From the NCBI GenBank assembly GCA_029975965.1, contig JARKOV010000149.1, forward strand, positions 26,611-90,610: DNA of 64,000 bases, read 5' to 3'. Below the pieces are notes generated by a model. That model ran no database searches. It had not been told where the DNA came from and saw only the letters and a program-made list of their open reading frames with translations. Shown here in pieces: positions 43,763 to 53,065 of the stretch. Each line of letters starts with the position of its first letter. Position 1 is the first letter of the stretch. The stretch is from Anaerolinea sp. Lineage in GTDB: Bacteria; Chloroflexota; Anaerolineae; Anaerolineales; Anaerolineaceae. Made by a program: the position numbers and the translations under genes.

Positions 43763-45667
43763 TCAAGCTGAATTCACCGGTTGTTTGAGGGCGCGTTGCA
43801 GGCGCTGCAGGGTGAGGGTGTACTGCAAGGTCATCTCGTCCAAATTGGCCCGCAAGTCGGCCTGACCCTGAAGGTCGCTGCTCAAGAAACGCATCTGGTC
43901 CAGGTTTTCGCGCACCCGGTTCTCGCGCAGGCGCAGCAGCGTGTATACGATGTCTTCAAAGGCCTTTTGTGGGGTGGGCTCGCCGCCGGTGAAAGCCTCC
44001 AGGTAGGCATGGACGGCTGGTCGGAGCTCCTCGGGCATGTGTTCGGCGAGGAAGTGGTTGGCGTCCAGCGAGTCTTGCTCCAATGAGAGCATTACCTGCC
44101 GGGCGAGCAACTGGTGGTCGGCGTCATCGAAATCCTGGAAGGAAAAGCGGCTCAGTCCGTTTTGCTGGAGCAGGCGATCGAGATTGTAGAGCGATTCGGG
44201 GAAACGCAGCAGCAGGCGCAGCAGGTGGGCTTCGAGGCTGCGCCCCGGTTTGACCACCGGCTGCAGGCCGGGAGCCACTTTCTCGGTTGGCCTGGCGCGG
44301 CTTGGCCGGCTGCGCCGCCCGCCGAGCGTGCCGCCGGTTTGCACACCGATCAAGGCCCGCTCGTCAACCTTGATCAACCGCGCCAGGCGCTGGCGGTAAT
44401 CTTCGCGCTCTACCGGGCTGGCGACGTCATTGATCAGCGGCAGCACCTGTCCGGCGATGCTGCTCTTGACCTTGGGGTCGTCGATGTTCTGCCCGGTCGC
44501 CAGCGTTTCCATCACGTGGATGACGATGGGTTTAGCCGCCGCGACAATCTCGGCCCATTCGTGGGGGTCGCGCAAGGCCACTTCGTCGGGGTCTTGACCC
44601 GCGGGAAGGGTGGTCACCCGCAGGTCGGCCTGCAAGCGTCCTTCGTGGCGCAGCAAGCCGTGCGCGTCGAAGACGACCTCGGTGGATTGGTCCATCGCCT
44701 GGCGGGCCACCTCCAGGCCGCGCAGGGTGGCTTTTTGACCGGCGGCGTCGGGGTCGAGAGCCAGGACGATGCGCCGGGTAAACCGCTTGAGGAGGCGCAG
44801 TTGGTCTTCGGTTAAAGCGGTGCCCATCGGCGAGACGGTGTTGGCGAAGCCGGCCTGGTGAAGCGCGATCACGTCCAGGTAGCCTTCGACGATCACCACC
44901 TGGTCTTCGCTGCGGATGGCCTTGCGTGCCAGGTCGAGCCCGTAGAGCAGGCGGCCTTTATCGAAGAGGGCCGTTTGGGGTGAGTTGAGGAACTTGGGCT
45001 GGTCCTCCGGGTTGAGGACGCGCGCGCCAAAGCCGGTCATTTTCCCTGTGGCGTCGCGGATGGGGAAGGTGATGCGGTTGCGGAAGCGGTCGTACACGCC
45101 GCCCGAATCGCGCTCGGTGACCAGCCCGGCCTGGATCAAGTCGTCCTGGGAATAGCCTTTGTCGCTGAAATGGCGAATCGCAGCTTCCCAGGCGTCGGGC
45201 GCGTACCCCAAGCCGAATGCCTGGATGGTCTCAGGGGTCAACCCGCGTTTCTGCAAGTAGGCGTAGGCGGTCTGCCCGGGACGAGTCTCGAGCAGGTGGT
45301 AGCGATAGAATGTCACTGCTTCTTCGAGCAGCGTGTGGAGTTTTTCGTGCTCTTCCTTCTCGGCCTCTCGCTGCGGGGTGAGCGGCTCGAGCACCACGCC
45401 GGCCTTTTCGGCGAGGTGCTGCAGCGCCTGAGGGAAATCCCAGCCCTCCTTTTTCATCACGAAGCGGAAGATATCGCCGCCCTCGTTGCACTGGCCAAAG
45501 CAGCGCCAGGTGCCGCTGTCGGGAAAGACGACGAAGGCCGGCGTGCGCGAGTTGGGGTGGAAAGGGCAAAAACCGGTGTAATTTTTACCGGTCCGGCGCA
45601 ACTGGACCGTTTCCGACACGAGGTCGACGATGTCGAGGCGGGCTTTGATCTCATCGATCGAGGACAT
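43763..45667 (-). CDS. dnaG: DNA primase
   Basis: Makes RNA primers at the replication fork. The 634 residues begin with MSSIDEIKARLDIVDLV, then the CHC2 zinc finger (CPFHPNSRTPAF with WRCFGQCNEGGDIF; the second Cys pair has three residues between instead of the usual two). The TOPRIM core shows VIVEGYLDVIALHQAGF near 255 and LALDPDAAGQKATLRG near 305, with the metal-binding acidic residues. The C-terminal part, expected to bind the helicase, is helical and poorly conserved. The start at 45667 is preferred to the ATG 12 codons upstream since TATAAT ends 6 bases before it. Confidence 0.95.
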   Translation of the reverse strand: MSSIDEIKARLDIVDLVSETVQLRRTGKNYTGFCPFHPNSRTPAFVVFPDSGTWRCFGQCNEGGDIFRFVMKKEGWDFPQALQHLAEKAGVVLEPLTPQREAEKEEHEKLHTLLEEAVTFYRYHLLETRPGQTAYAYLQKRGLTPETIQAFGLGYAPDAWEAAIRHFSDKGYSQDDLIQAGLVTERDSGGVYDRFRNRITFPIRDATGKMTGFGARVLNPEDQPKFLNSPQTALFDKGRLLYGLDLARKAIRSEDQVVIVEGYLDVIALHQAGFANTVSPMGTALTEDQLRLLKRFTRRIVLALDPDAAGQKATLRGLEVARQAMDQSTEVVFDAHGLLRHEGRLQADLRVTTLPAGQDPDEVALRDPHEWAEIVAAAKPIVIHVMETLATGQNIDDPKVKSSIAGQVLPLINDVASPVEREDYRQRLARLIKVDERALIGVQTGGTLGGRRSRPSRARPTEKVAPGLQPVVKPGRSLEAHLLRLLLRFPESLYNLDRLLQQNGLSRFSFQDFDDADHQLLARQVMLSLEQDSLDANHFLAEHMPEELRPAVHAYLEAFTGGEPTPQKAFEDIVYTLLRLRENRVRENLDQMRFLSSDLQGQADLRANLDEMTLQYTLTLQRLQRALKQPVNSA

Positions 45668-45673
45668 AGCTAC

Positions 45674-45679
45674 ATTATA
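45674..45679 (-). promoter_or_regulatory. -10 box of dnaG, leaderless type
   Basis: Perfect TATAAT on the minus strand, ending 6 bases before the ATG of dnaG; this fixes the start codon. Confidence 0.6.
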
Positions 45680-45774
45680 ACTGTGCCATAATAACATGGA
45701 CACGGATTGATTCGACCAGACTCCATTGACCTGAGCAGTTAGCTCTTAAGATCACTTCCGGGGAGGGTTTCATC

Positions 45775-47244
45775 GTGAAAGCCGTCATGGTCATGTTCGA
45801 CTCGCTTAACCGCCACCTGCTGCCGCCCTACGGTTGTGACTGGACGCACGCGCCAAACTTCCAGCGCCTGGCGGAGCGCACCGTGGTGTTCGATAACTGC
45901 TACGTGGGCAGCATGCCTTGCATGCCGGCGCGCCGCGAGCTGCACACGGGATGTTACAACTTCTTGCACCGCTCGTGGGGACCGATCGAGCCGTTCGACG
46001 ATTCGATGCCCGAATTGTTGAAGCAGCACGGCGTATATACCCACCTGGTCAGCGATCATTACCATTATTGGGAAGACGGTGGGGCAACGTATCACAATCG
46101 TTACAACTCCTGGGAGATCAGTCGCGGGCAGGAGGGGGACCCGTGGATCGGGCAGGTCGCCGAACCGGAGGTGCCGGCGTCGATCAACGCAAACCCTGTG
46201 CCGCATGCCCGGCAAGATTGGGTCAACCGGCAATTCGTCCAGCAGGACTCGCAGTTTCCCCAGGCGGTCACCTTCCAGATGGGGATGGATTTCATCCGTC
46301 GCAACCATGCGGCCGACAACTGGTTTTTGCAAATCGAAACTTTCGACCCGCACGAGCCGTTTTATGTGCCGCAACGCTTCAAAGATCTCTACCCGCATGA
46401 TTATGAGGGACCGCTGTTTGACTGGCCGAAGTACGCACGGGTCACCGAAACACCCGAGCAAGCCCGCCACTTGCTGCTCACCTACGCCGCATTGCTCAGC
46501 ATGTGCGACGAGCACCTGGGGAAAATTCTTGCCCTGATGGACGAGCTGGACCTGTGGAAAGACACGTTGTTGATCGTCAACACCGACCATGGATTTTTAC
46601 TTGGCGAGCACGATTGGTGGGCAAAATGCGTGCAACCGTTCTACGGCGAGGTGGCGCACACGCCGCTCTTCCTCTGGGATCCGCGCGGGATGAAACGGGG
46701 CGAGCGCCGTTCTGCGCTGGTGCAGACCATCGATCTTGCCCCAACGCTGCTGGAATTCTTCGGTGTGCCCATCCCGGCTGATATGCAGGGAAAAGCCTTG
46801 CGTCAGACCGTGCTGGACGATTCGCCGGTGCGCGCAGCGGGGTTGTTCGGCTTGCACGGCGGGCACGTCAACGTCACCGATGGACGATTTGTCTACATGC
46901 GCGCCGGCGCGAGCCCCAACAATGAGCCGCTCTACGAATACACTCTGATGCCCACCCACATGCGCACACCATTTTCACCCGGTGAGCTCCAACATATCGA
47001 CCTGGCCGCGCCGTTCTCCTTCACCAAAGGCTGTTCGCTGATGCAGATACGCAGCCGGGCCTGGACCAACTCGCACTCGTATGGCAACCTGCTGTTTGAC
47101 CTGGAAATTGATCCACGGCAGGAACACCCCCTGGAGGATGCAGCGCTGGAGGAGCGCATGATCCGGTTGCTGATCCGGGCAATGAAGGAAAGCGACGCAC
47201 CACCCGAGCAATACGTGCGATTGGGGCTTGAAAGCTATCTGTAA
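45775..47244 (+). CDS. Type I sulfatase (arylsulfatase family)
   Basis: A 489-residue sulfatase/alkaline-phosphatase-superfamily enzyme that would remove sulfate esters. Metal residues start in VMFDSLNRH near 9; the formylglycine motif C-x-P-x-R appears as CMPAR at 49 to 53, so the Cys can be oxidised to the catalytic aldehyde. NTDHGFLLGEHDWWAK near 268 and the C-terminal HSYGNLLFDLEIDPRQ fit the family. No signal peptide is present, so it acts inside the cell unless exported otherwise. The start is GTG after GGGGAGGG. No formylglycine-generating enzyme, transporter or glycosidase is near. Some phosphonate hydrolases share this motif and are an alternative. Confidence 0.87.
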   Translation: MKAVMVMFDSLNRHLLPPYGCDWTHAPNFQRLAERTVVFDNCYVGSMPCMPARRELHTGCYNFLHRSWGPIEPFDDSMPELLKQHGVYTHLVSDHYHYWEDGGATYHNRYNSWEISRGQEGDPWIGQVAEPEVPASINANPVPHARQDWVNRQFVQQDSQFPQAVTFQMGMDFIRRNHAADNWFLQIETFDPHEPFYVPQRFKDLYPHDYEGPLFDWPKYARVTETPEQARHLLLTYAALLSMCDEHLGKILALMDELDLWKDTLLIVNTDHGFLLGEHDWWAKCVQPFYGEVAHTPLFLWDPRGMKRGERRSALVQTIDLAPTLLEFFGVPIPADMQGKALRQTVLDDSPVRAAGLFGLHGGHVNVTDGRFVYMRAGASPNNEPLYEYTLMPTHMRTPFSPGELQHIDLAAPFSFTKGCSLMQIRSRAWTNSHSYGNLLFDLEIDPRQEHPLEDAALEERMIRLLIRAMKESDAPPEQYVRLGLESYL

Positions 47245-47278
47245 AGGGGAAGCGGGTTTCCGGATAACCATCCGGCGC

Positions 47279-47284
47279 TATAAT
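47279..47284 (+). promoter_or_regulatory. -10 box of the beta-propeller lipoprotein gene, leaderless type
   Basis: Perfect TATAAT ending 6 bases before the ATG at 47291. An inverted repeat CCGGAT-AACC-ATCCGG at 47260-47275 sits right upstream. Confidence 0.55.
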
Positions 47285-47290
47285 CACGCC

Positions 47291-48691
47291 ATGCGCAGAT
47301 TGCACCTGACGATGATCTGGCTTGTGCTCTTGCTGGGCCTGTCAGCCTGCGAACTGGCCTTGCCCACCCCATTGCCGGCAGCCATGCCAGAATCGACGCC
47401 GACCGCCGTTGCCACTGCTTCCGCGGTGGTGACCCCGCCGACCGAAACACCGGCGCCTTCACCCACTCCACTCTCCCCGGCCGATATGCTCTGGCTGGCG
47501 AACCCGGCAGACGGAAACGTTCGGTTGATCGACCCGCTCAGCGGGTCGGTGGCTGTGATTATTCCGACCGGGATGCAGCCCGAACAGGTGGTGGTCGGCG
47601 AGGGCGCAGCCTGGGCGCTGGACCGCGCTGCCGACCGGGTGCTGCGCATCAACCTGGAGGATTTCGCGATCGAAGCGATGGTCTTGATCCCTCAGGGTGA
47701 GACCGGCAGACTGGCGGTGGGGGCTGGTTACGTCTGGGTGACGATCACCGAGCGACCCTCGACCAACGTTTTATTGCCCGGCGAGGAATATCATGAAAAG
47801 GGTGGGGTGGTGCGCATCGACCCGCAGACCGGCTGGGTGAACGGCTATGCCGCTGTCGGCCCTGTGGCCGATCTGTCGATTTCTCGCGGGGTGCTGTGGA
47901 CGCTCGGGCGGGGAGAGTTCGAGGCGCCGCTTAACCGGGTCGATCCCGCCAGTCTCAAAAGCGTCGAAATAAAGCTCTCAGGGGTGCCCGACTGGCAACT
48001 CGGGGACAGTCTGGCCGCCTCCGATGACAGCTTATGGGTATTTTCCCAGTCGTACGGCAGGCTCTACCGTTTCAGTTTTGATGGCAAGTTGTACGCGGAG
48101 CTTTCGCTGGGGCAGCACAAGCCGATCGGACCGGCGACTCTGCGCCCCGCAAACCGCTGGCTGTGGCTGGCGTCGCCGTGGGGCAGCGTGCTCCAGGTGG
48201 ACACGGGAAACAACCAGGTGGCAGCGACCACCGACCTGGGCGTGGCATTCAGTGACATCCTCTGGTCGGGCGAAGCCGCCTGGGCGGTCAGCGCGCTGGA
48301 AGGCAAGGTGTTCCGCTTTGATCCAGTCTCGCGAGGCGTCTTACATGAGGTGGAAATCGGCGACCGAGTCCTGCCGACCCAGCCGGTGACCGCCACCCCC
48401 ATCATCCGTGCCTTCTTACCCTGCGAAGATGCCCCCTATTCGCGCCTGCAGGTGGGTGACAAGGCGCGCACGCAGAAAGAGCCGGGCGTGCCGCAGCGCC
48501 TGCGCAAAGAACCCGGCACGGAGTTCGAGCGCATCGCCTGGATCCAACCGGGCGAAACGGTGCTGATCCTCGAAGGGCCGGCCTGCGTGGACGGATGGGT
48601 GTGGTGGAAAGTGGAGACGCTCACCGGCGGCTACACCGGTTGGGCTGCCGAGGGCGACGAGACAGAATACTGGCTGTTTCCGGCTAATTAA
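47291..48691 (+). CDS. Lipoprotein with Pro/Thr stalk, propeller-like region and SH3-like end
   Basis: The signal peptide MIWLVLLLGLSAC ends in a lipobox with Cys 20, so the protein is anchored to the outside of the membrane. A stalk rich in Pro, Thr and Ala spans about 26 to 63. Residues 64 to about 370 contain repeated units with Leu-Trp and Gly-Ala-x-Trp patterns (DMLWLANPADGNVRLIDP, AWALDRAADRVLRI, LWLASPWGSVLQVD), like a beta-propeller. The last 85 residues resemble an SH3-type domain with DKARTQKEPGVPQRLR and GWVWWKVE, ending GWAAEGDETEYWLF. Ligand unknown. The start at 47291, not the GTG-containing frame 21 codons before, is fixed by the promoter and the signal peptide. Confidence 0.75.
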   Translation: MRRLHLTMIWLVLLLGLSACELALPTPLPAAMPESTPTAVATASAVVTPPTETPAPSPTPLSPADMLWLANPADGNVRLIDPLSGSVAVIIPTGMQPEQVVVGEGAAWALDRAADRVLRINLEDFAIEAMVLIPQGETGRLAVGAGYVWVTITERPSTNVLLPGEEYHEKGGVVRIDPQTGWVNGYAAVGPVADLSISRGVLWTLGRGEFEAPLNRVDPASLKSVEIKLSGVPDWQLGDSLAASDDSLWVFSQSYGRLYRFSFDGKLYAELSLGQHKPIGPATLRPANRWLWLASPWGSVLQVDTGNNQVAATTDLGVAFSDILWSGEAAWAVSALEGKVFRFDPVSRGVLHEVEIGDRVLPTQPVTATPIIRAFLPCEDAPYSRLQVGDKARTQKEPGVPQRLRKEPGTEFERIAWIQPGETVLILEGPACVDGWVWWKVETLTGGYTGWAAEGDETEYWLFPAN

Positions 48692-48731
48692 GCGGACCGC
48701 CCGCACCGGTCGCGAGCGATCCGCTCATTGT

Positions 48732-51700
48732 TTAAAACCCCTCGAGTTTGGAGAAATCGGCCGAGCCGCGCGCCAGGCCGGAGACGCGCTGCAGAAGCCC
48801 CAGGCGGTTGGCGCGCAAGGCTGGATCATCGGCCATCACCAGCACCGCATCGAAGAAGCGATTGACCGCCGGGATGGCCGGTAAGAAGGCATTCAGCAGG
48901 CTGTCGACAGAGCTGTGATCGGTGTGGGCCGTTTCGAGCTGCACCAAGGCCTCGAACAATGCGCTTTCAGCCGGGTCGGCAAACCTCGCTGGCTCCACGG
49001 CAAAATGCTGCGACTGGTCGCGGGTGATCCGCACGCAGCGGCTGTAGGCAGGCAAGATCGCGGACCAATCCGGCCGGTTGACCCAGGCGGAAAGCTCCGC
49101 CGCGGCGCGCCACGCGCCCAGCGGATCGTGCGCCTGCTCGGCCAGCACCGCGTCGACAATATCGTAGCGGAATCCGCCTTCTTCGAGCAAATAGCTGCGC
49201 AAGCGACCGGTGATGAACTCGAAAACCGCGTCCTGGCTTTCTGGGCTGGCTTCCAGCGGCAGGCCGGCCGCCGCGAGGCGAAGCCCTTCGCGCAGGTCGA
49301 AGCGGGTCCGGGTGCCGACCAACGCCTGAACCAGACCAAGGGCGGCGCGGCGTTGGGCAAAAGGATCTTTGGTGCCGCTGGGAGCCAGTCCCGCGGCGAA
49401 CAGGCCGGTGAGGGTGTCCAGCCGGTCGGCGAGGCTGAGCAGCAAGCCCGGTTTGGTCACCGGCAAGGAGTCGCCGGCTGAACGCGGCAGGTAATGCTCG
49501 TAAATTGCGTCAGCCACGGCCTGGCTCTCGCCGGAATGGCGGGCGTAATAGCGTCCCATGATGCCCTGCAAGGCGGTCATCTCGATCACCATGTGCGTGA
49601 CCAGGTCGGCTTTGCACAGGTGGGCGGCGCGACGCGCCACCTCGAGCTCTACGTTGCTCAAGCTCAAAGCGGGCGCCAGTTTCTCGACCAGAGCCTCGAT
49701 CCGGCGTGATTTATCCAGCATCGAACCGAGCTTGAACTGGAAGGTCAGCGTTCCCAGGCGGGGGAGATTGTCCTCCAGCCGATGTTTGAGGTCTTCGTTG
49801 ATAAAAAAGGCGGCGTCGGCGAAACGAGCGCGAATGACCTGCTCGTTTCCGTCGGTGACGATGTCCGCGCCCTGGTCGTCGCCGTTGCGCACGACGACAA
49901 AGTGCGGCAGCAGGCCGCCGTCAGCGGTGTAGGCGGGGAAGTAGCGCTGGTGCTTCTTCATCACCGAGATGAGCACCTCACCGGGCAGTTGCAGGTGCTT
50001 TGGCTCGAAGCTGCCGCGCATGGCAGTGGGCGCTTCAACCAGGTCGGTGACCTCTTCGAGCAGCGCGTCATCGATCTTCTCCAGCGCGCCCATCTCTGAT
50101 AGGATGCGCCTGACCTGTGCGGCGATCGAGGCGCAGCGCTCAGCCGGGTCGAGCAAGATGCCCTGCGATCGCAGCGCCGGGAAATAGGCGGCGGGAGCAT
50201 CCAGCTCGATCGATGCTGGCGAATGGAAGCGCAAACCGCGCGTCGTTCGCCCGGAGCGAAGCCCGGCGTATTCGAACGGCACCACCGCTTCTCCCAACAG
50301 CGCGACCAGCCAGCGGATCGGCCGGGAGAAGGCTACCTGGCTGGCGTTCCAGCGGATGGGCCGGTCGAATTTGATCGCGGCGATCAACGCGGGCAGCGCT
50401 TCGCTCAGCACGTCGCGGGCCGGGCGACCGGGCTCGTGCACCGTTGCGACCGCGTAGCTGCCTCCATCAATCTCCTGCACCGCCAACTGGCTCACGTCCA
50501 GGCCGCGGCTGCGCGCAAAGCCCTCGGCGGCTTTGGTTGGCGCTCCGAGAGCGTCGAAAGCCCGCGAGGCGGGCGGGCCTTTGACCACCGTGGTGCGGTC
50601 TGGTTGGGCACCTGCCAGGTCTTTCACAAACACACCCAGGCGGCGCGGCGTGCCGAAGACATTGACCTCGCCGTGGGCCAGGCGCAGCTCATCCAGCAAT
50701 GCCGGGACGCGCTCGCGCAACTGCGCCAACGCGCTTTCCAGGTCTCCGGCGGGCAATTCTTCCGTGCCGATTTCCAAAAGAAAGTCGACGAGGGATGGGC
50801 CGGTAAGGACTGGCTCGGTGGCTGATGAAGGGGATGGTGAGCGCGTTGTCTGGTCGCTCGCTGACCTTTCTTCCAACCACGGAAACTCCATCCGCTGGCG
50901 CTGCTCCAGGAAGGCTACCGCCACGCGCCGGGCGAGATCGCGCATGCGGGCAAAGATGGCCTGGCGCTCGGTCACGCCGACGGCGCCGCGGGTGTCGAGG
51001 ATGTTGAAGGTGTGCGAGCATTTCAGCACGTAATCATGGGCTGGAAGCACCAAACCCATCTCGAGGGCGGTGTTGGCTTCGGCCTCAAACAGATCGTACA
51101 TCTGGCGCAGCCGCTCAACGTTGGCGACCTCGAAGTAGTAGCGGCTGTGTTCCTGCTCGCCTTGCAGGTTCACGTCGCCATAGGTGCGGTCTGGGCTCCA
51201 TTGGATGTCGCGGAAGTTGCGCACGCGCTGCAATCCCATGGCGATGCGCTCCAGCCCGTAAGTAATCTCCACCGAAACCGGGTCGAGGGCGAATCCGCCG
51301 GCCTGCTGGAAGTAGGTGAATTGGGTGATCTCTTGCCCGTCCAGCCACACTTCCCAGCCCAGCCCCCATGCGCCGAGTGCCGGAGACTCCCAGTTATCTT
51401 CCACGAAGCGGATATCGTGCTCGCGGGGATCGATTCCCAGCGCTTCCAGCGACTGAAGGTAGAGTTCCTGCGGGTTGCCAGGATCGGGCTTTAAGATGAC
51501 CTGGAACTGGTAATGCTGCTGCAGCCGGTTGGGATTTTCGCCGTAGCGACCATCATCCGGGCGGATGGAAGGCTCAACGTAGGCCACGTTCCACGGCTCG
51601 GGACCCAGCACCCGAAGATAGGTTGCCGGGTTGTAAGTCCCTGCGCCGACCTGGGTGTAATAAGGCTGCCAGATGATGCAACCCTGCTTCGCCCAGAAGT

Positions 51701-51746
51701 CTTGCAGGGTGAGAATGATTTGCTGGAATGTCAATGGTCGATCCAT
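48732..51746 (-). CDS. glyQS: Glycyl-tRNA synthetase, alpha and beta subunits fused
   Basis: Charges tRNA-Gly. The alpha part is at residues 1 to about 290: [37 protein letters not shown] and [22 protein letters not shown] hold the class II active site. A Pro/Ser linker of about 30 residues leads to the beta part, beginning [19 protein letters not shown] near 325, with [12 protein letters not shown], and ending with an anticodon-binding region ([19 protein letters not shown]). Most bacteria make these as two proteins; a fused GlyQS of about 1000 residues is known in chlamydiae and some others. GGAGACAGC precedes the ATG. A -10 TATAAT on the minus strand lies at 51838-51843, giving an 80 to 90-base leader with no T-box seen. 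Confidence 0.95.
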   Translation of the reverse strand: MDRPLTFQQIILTLQDFWAKQGCIIWQPYYTQVGAGTYNPATYLRVLGPEPWNVAYVEPSIRPDDGRYGENPNRLQQHYQFQVILKPDPGNPQELYLQSLEALGIDPREHDIRFVEDNWESPALGAWGLGWEVWLDGQEITQFTYFQQAGGFALDPVSVEITYGLERIAMGLQRVRNFRDIQWSPDRTYGDVNLQGEQEHSRYYFEVANVERLRQMYDLFEAEANTALEMGLVLPAHDYVLKCSHTFNILDTRGAVGVTERQAIFARMRDLARRVAVAFLEQRQRMEFPWLEERSASDQTTRSPSPSSATEPVLTGPSLVDFLLEIGTEELPAGDLESALAQLRERVPALLDELRLAHGEVNVFGTPRRLGVFVKDLAGAQPDRTTVVKGPPASRAFDALGAPTKAAEGFARSRGLDVSQLAVQEIDGGSYAVATVHEPGRPARDVLSEALPALIAAIKFDRPIRWNASQVAFSRPIRWLVALLGEAVVPFEYAGLRSGRTTRGLRFHSPASIELDAPAAYFPALRSQGILLDPAERCASIAAQVRRILSEMGALEKIDDALLEEVTDLVEAPTAMRGSFEPKHLQLPGEVLISVMKKHQRYFPAYTADGGLLPHFVVVRNGDDQGADIVTDGNEQVIRARFADAAFFINEDLKHRLEDNLPRLGTLTFQFKLGSMLDKSRRIEALVEKLAPALSLSNVELEVARRAAHLCKADLVTHMVIEMTALQGIMGRYYARHSGESQAVADAIYEHYLPRSAGDSLPVTKPGLLLSLADRLDTLTGLFAAGLAPSGTKDPFAQRRAALGLVQALVGTRTRFDLREGLRLAAAGLPLEASPESQDAVFEFITGRLRSYLLEEGGFRYDIVDAVLAEQAHDPLGAWRAAAELSAWVNRPDWSAILPAYSRCVRITRDQSQHFAVEPARFADPAESALFEALVQLETAHTDHSSVDSLLNAFLPAIPAVNRFFDAVLVMADDPALRANRLGLLQRVSGLARGSADFSKLEGF

Positions 51747-51837
51747 GCTGTCTCCGCGATCCGATGCGACGCTGTGTGTAAACGAGTGTTGCGAATCATA
51801 ACCGATTTTGCCTCATCCCCTCAGGAAAGGCCGCCAA

Positions 51838-51843
51838 ATTATA
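51838..51843 (-). promoter_or_regulatory. -10 box of glyQS
   Basis: TATAAT on the minus strand, about 92 bases before the glyQS ATG. A second candidate, TATGAT at 51795-51800, would shorten the leader. Confidence 0.4.
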
Positions 51844-51849
51844 GCATCG

Positions 51850-51862
51850 AATTGCAGTGCAA
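51850..51862 (+). promoter_or_regulatory. Candidate Ada box
   Basis: AAT-N6-GCAA, with TGCAGT as spacer, matches the A-box/B-box layout bound by methylated Ada in E. coli. It lies at about -56 to -44 from the predicted transcription start of the ada gene, overlapping the place where E. coli Ada contacts polymerase. Confidence 0.6.
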
Positions 51863-51893
51863 GAATCGGATAGAATTACTCTCCATATGGGCG

Positions 51894-51899
51894 TATGAT
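51894..51899 (+). promoter_or_regulatory. -10 box of ada, leaderless type
   Basis: TATGAT ending 6 bases before the ATG at 51906. The place of a -35 holds only a poor match (TAGAAT), as expected for an activator-dependent promoter. Confidence 0.55.
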
Positions 51900-51905
51900 G
51901 GACGC

Positions 51906-52991
51906 ATGGAAACGATCATGGACTATAAACCTGTTACCGATGGATTGGATGAGGATGCCTGCTGGCAGGCGGTGCAGAACCGCGACGAGGAGCAGGATGG
52001 GCGCTTCGTCTACGCGGTGCGCTCGACCGGCATTTTCTGCCGCCCCTCATGTTCCTCTCGCCGGCCGAAGCGCGTCAACGTGCTATTCTTTGAGACTGCG
52101 CAAATGGCGCAGGCAGCCGGTTACCGCGCCTGCAAGCGTTGCCGCCCACTGGATCAGCTCAGGCCCGACGCGCGGATCGACCTGGTCGAGCAGGCCTGCC
52201 AGGCAATCCTGGCGCAGCTCGATCGACCGCTTTCGTTAGCGGCATTGGCGGACCGGCTGCACGTCAGTCCCACGTATCTTCACCGGGTATTTAAGGCGGT
52301 CACCGGCCTGACCCCACGCCAGTATCTGGCGGGTAAGCGCGCCGAGAGCCTGAAGGCGCAATTGCGCAACGGTTCGAGCGTCACAACCGCGCTGTATGAA
52401 GCCGGCTATTCCTCGACCAGCCGGATCTACGAAGTGTCGAGCCGCAGGTTAGGGATGACCCCAGGGAAGTACCGCCAGGGGGGTGCGGGAATGGAGATCC
52501 GCTTTACGGTTGTCGGCAGCCCTCTTGGTCACCTCTTGATCGCCGCAACCGCCCAGGGTATCTGCGCGGTGCGCTTCGGCGACACCGAGCAGGAGCTGCT
52601 CGACGAGTTGCGCGGCGAATTTCCGCGTGCGTCGCTGGCGCGCGACGAAAGTGCATTGCATGGTTGGACAGAGACGCTGGTCGCTTACCTCGCTGGCGGC
52701 AAGGTCCAGCTCAACCTGCCGTTGGACCTGCGCGCTACGGCTTTCCAGTTGCGCGTGTGGGAAGCCTTGCGCCGCATCCCGTACGGCGAAACGCGCTCCT
52801 ACGCCGAGGTGGCTGAGGCAATCGGTGAGCCCAAAGCGGTTCGTGCGGTTGCCAACGCCTGTGCCGCCAACCCTGCGGCGTTGGTCACGCCCTGCCACCG
52901 CGTGGTTCGCCTGGATGGCGGCCTGGGCGGCTACCGCTGGGGGGTGGAGCGGAAACAGGCCTTGCTCGAGCGCGAGCGGGCCGGCAGTTAA
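51906..52991 (+). CDS. ada: Ada: bifunctional DNA methyl-phosphotriester and O6-methylguanine repair protein and regulator
   Basis: A 361-residue full-length Ada. Residues 1 to 85 hold the zinc domain with four Cys (FCRPSC near 38 to 43, CKRC near 72 to 75), the first of which accepts the methyl group from phosphotriesters and turns the protein into an activator. Residues 95 to 190 form an AraC-type DNA-binding part (LHVSPTYLHRVFKAVTGLTP). The C-terminal methyltransferase has LRRIPYGETRSYAEVA and the active-site PCHRVV near 327. Start ATG at 51906 is fixed by the leaderless promoter and by alignment with other Ada proteins. An Ada box lies upstream, so it likely regulates itself. Followed by an intrinsic terminator. 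Confidence 0.95.
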   Translation: METIMDYKPVTDGLDEDACWQAVQNRDEEQDGRFVYAVRSTGIFCRPSCSSRRPKRVNVLFFETAQMAQAAGYRACKRCRPLDQLRPDARIDLVEQACQAILAQLDRPLSLAALADRLHVSPTYLHRVFKAVTGLTPRQYLAGKRAESLKAQLRNGSSVTTALYEAGYSSTSRIYEVSSRRLGMTPGKYRQGGAGMEIRFTVVGSPLGHLLIAATAQGICAVRFGDTEQELLDELRGEFPRASLARDESALHGWTETLVAYLAGGKVQLNLPLDLRATAFQLRVWEALRRIPYGETRSYAEVAEAIGEPKAVRAVANACAANPAALVTPCHRVVRLDGGLGGYRWGVERKQALLERERAGS

Positions 52992-53005
52992 CGTTGCCGA
53001 TTTTA

Positions 53006-53053
53006 CGCCGGTAGGCAAGGCTCCGCGTTGCTCTACCGGCGTTTGCTTATTTT
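53006..53053 (+). terminator. Intrinsic terminator of ada
   Basis: Nine-base arms CGCCGGTAG (53006-53014) and CTACCGGCG (53033-53041), with an inner GCAA/TTGC pairing, followed by a T-rich run (TTTGCTTATTTT). It sits between ada and the next gene. Confidence 0.8.
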
Positions 53054-53065
53054 CAGGGATTCTTT

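Noticed and set aside
47228..47290. Upstream start of the beta-propeller lipoprotein gene.
   Set aside because: It would place a charged extension before the lipoprotein signal peptide and include the -10 box within the coding region.
51747..51905. glyQS leader examined for a T-box or glycine riboswitch.
   Set aside because: The leader is under 100 bases and I could not find a specifier stem, T-box sequence or terminator/antiterminator pair.
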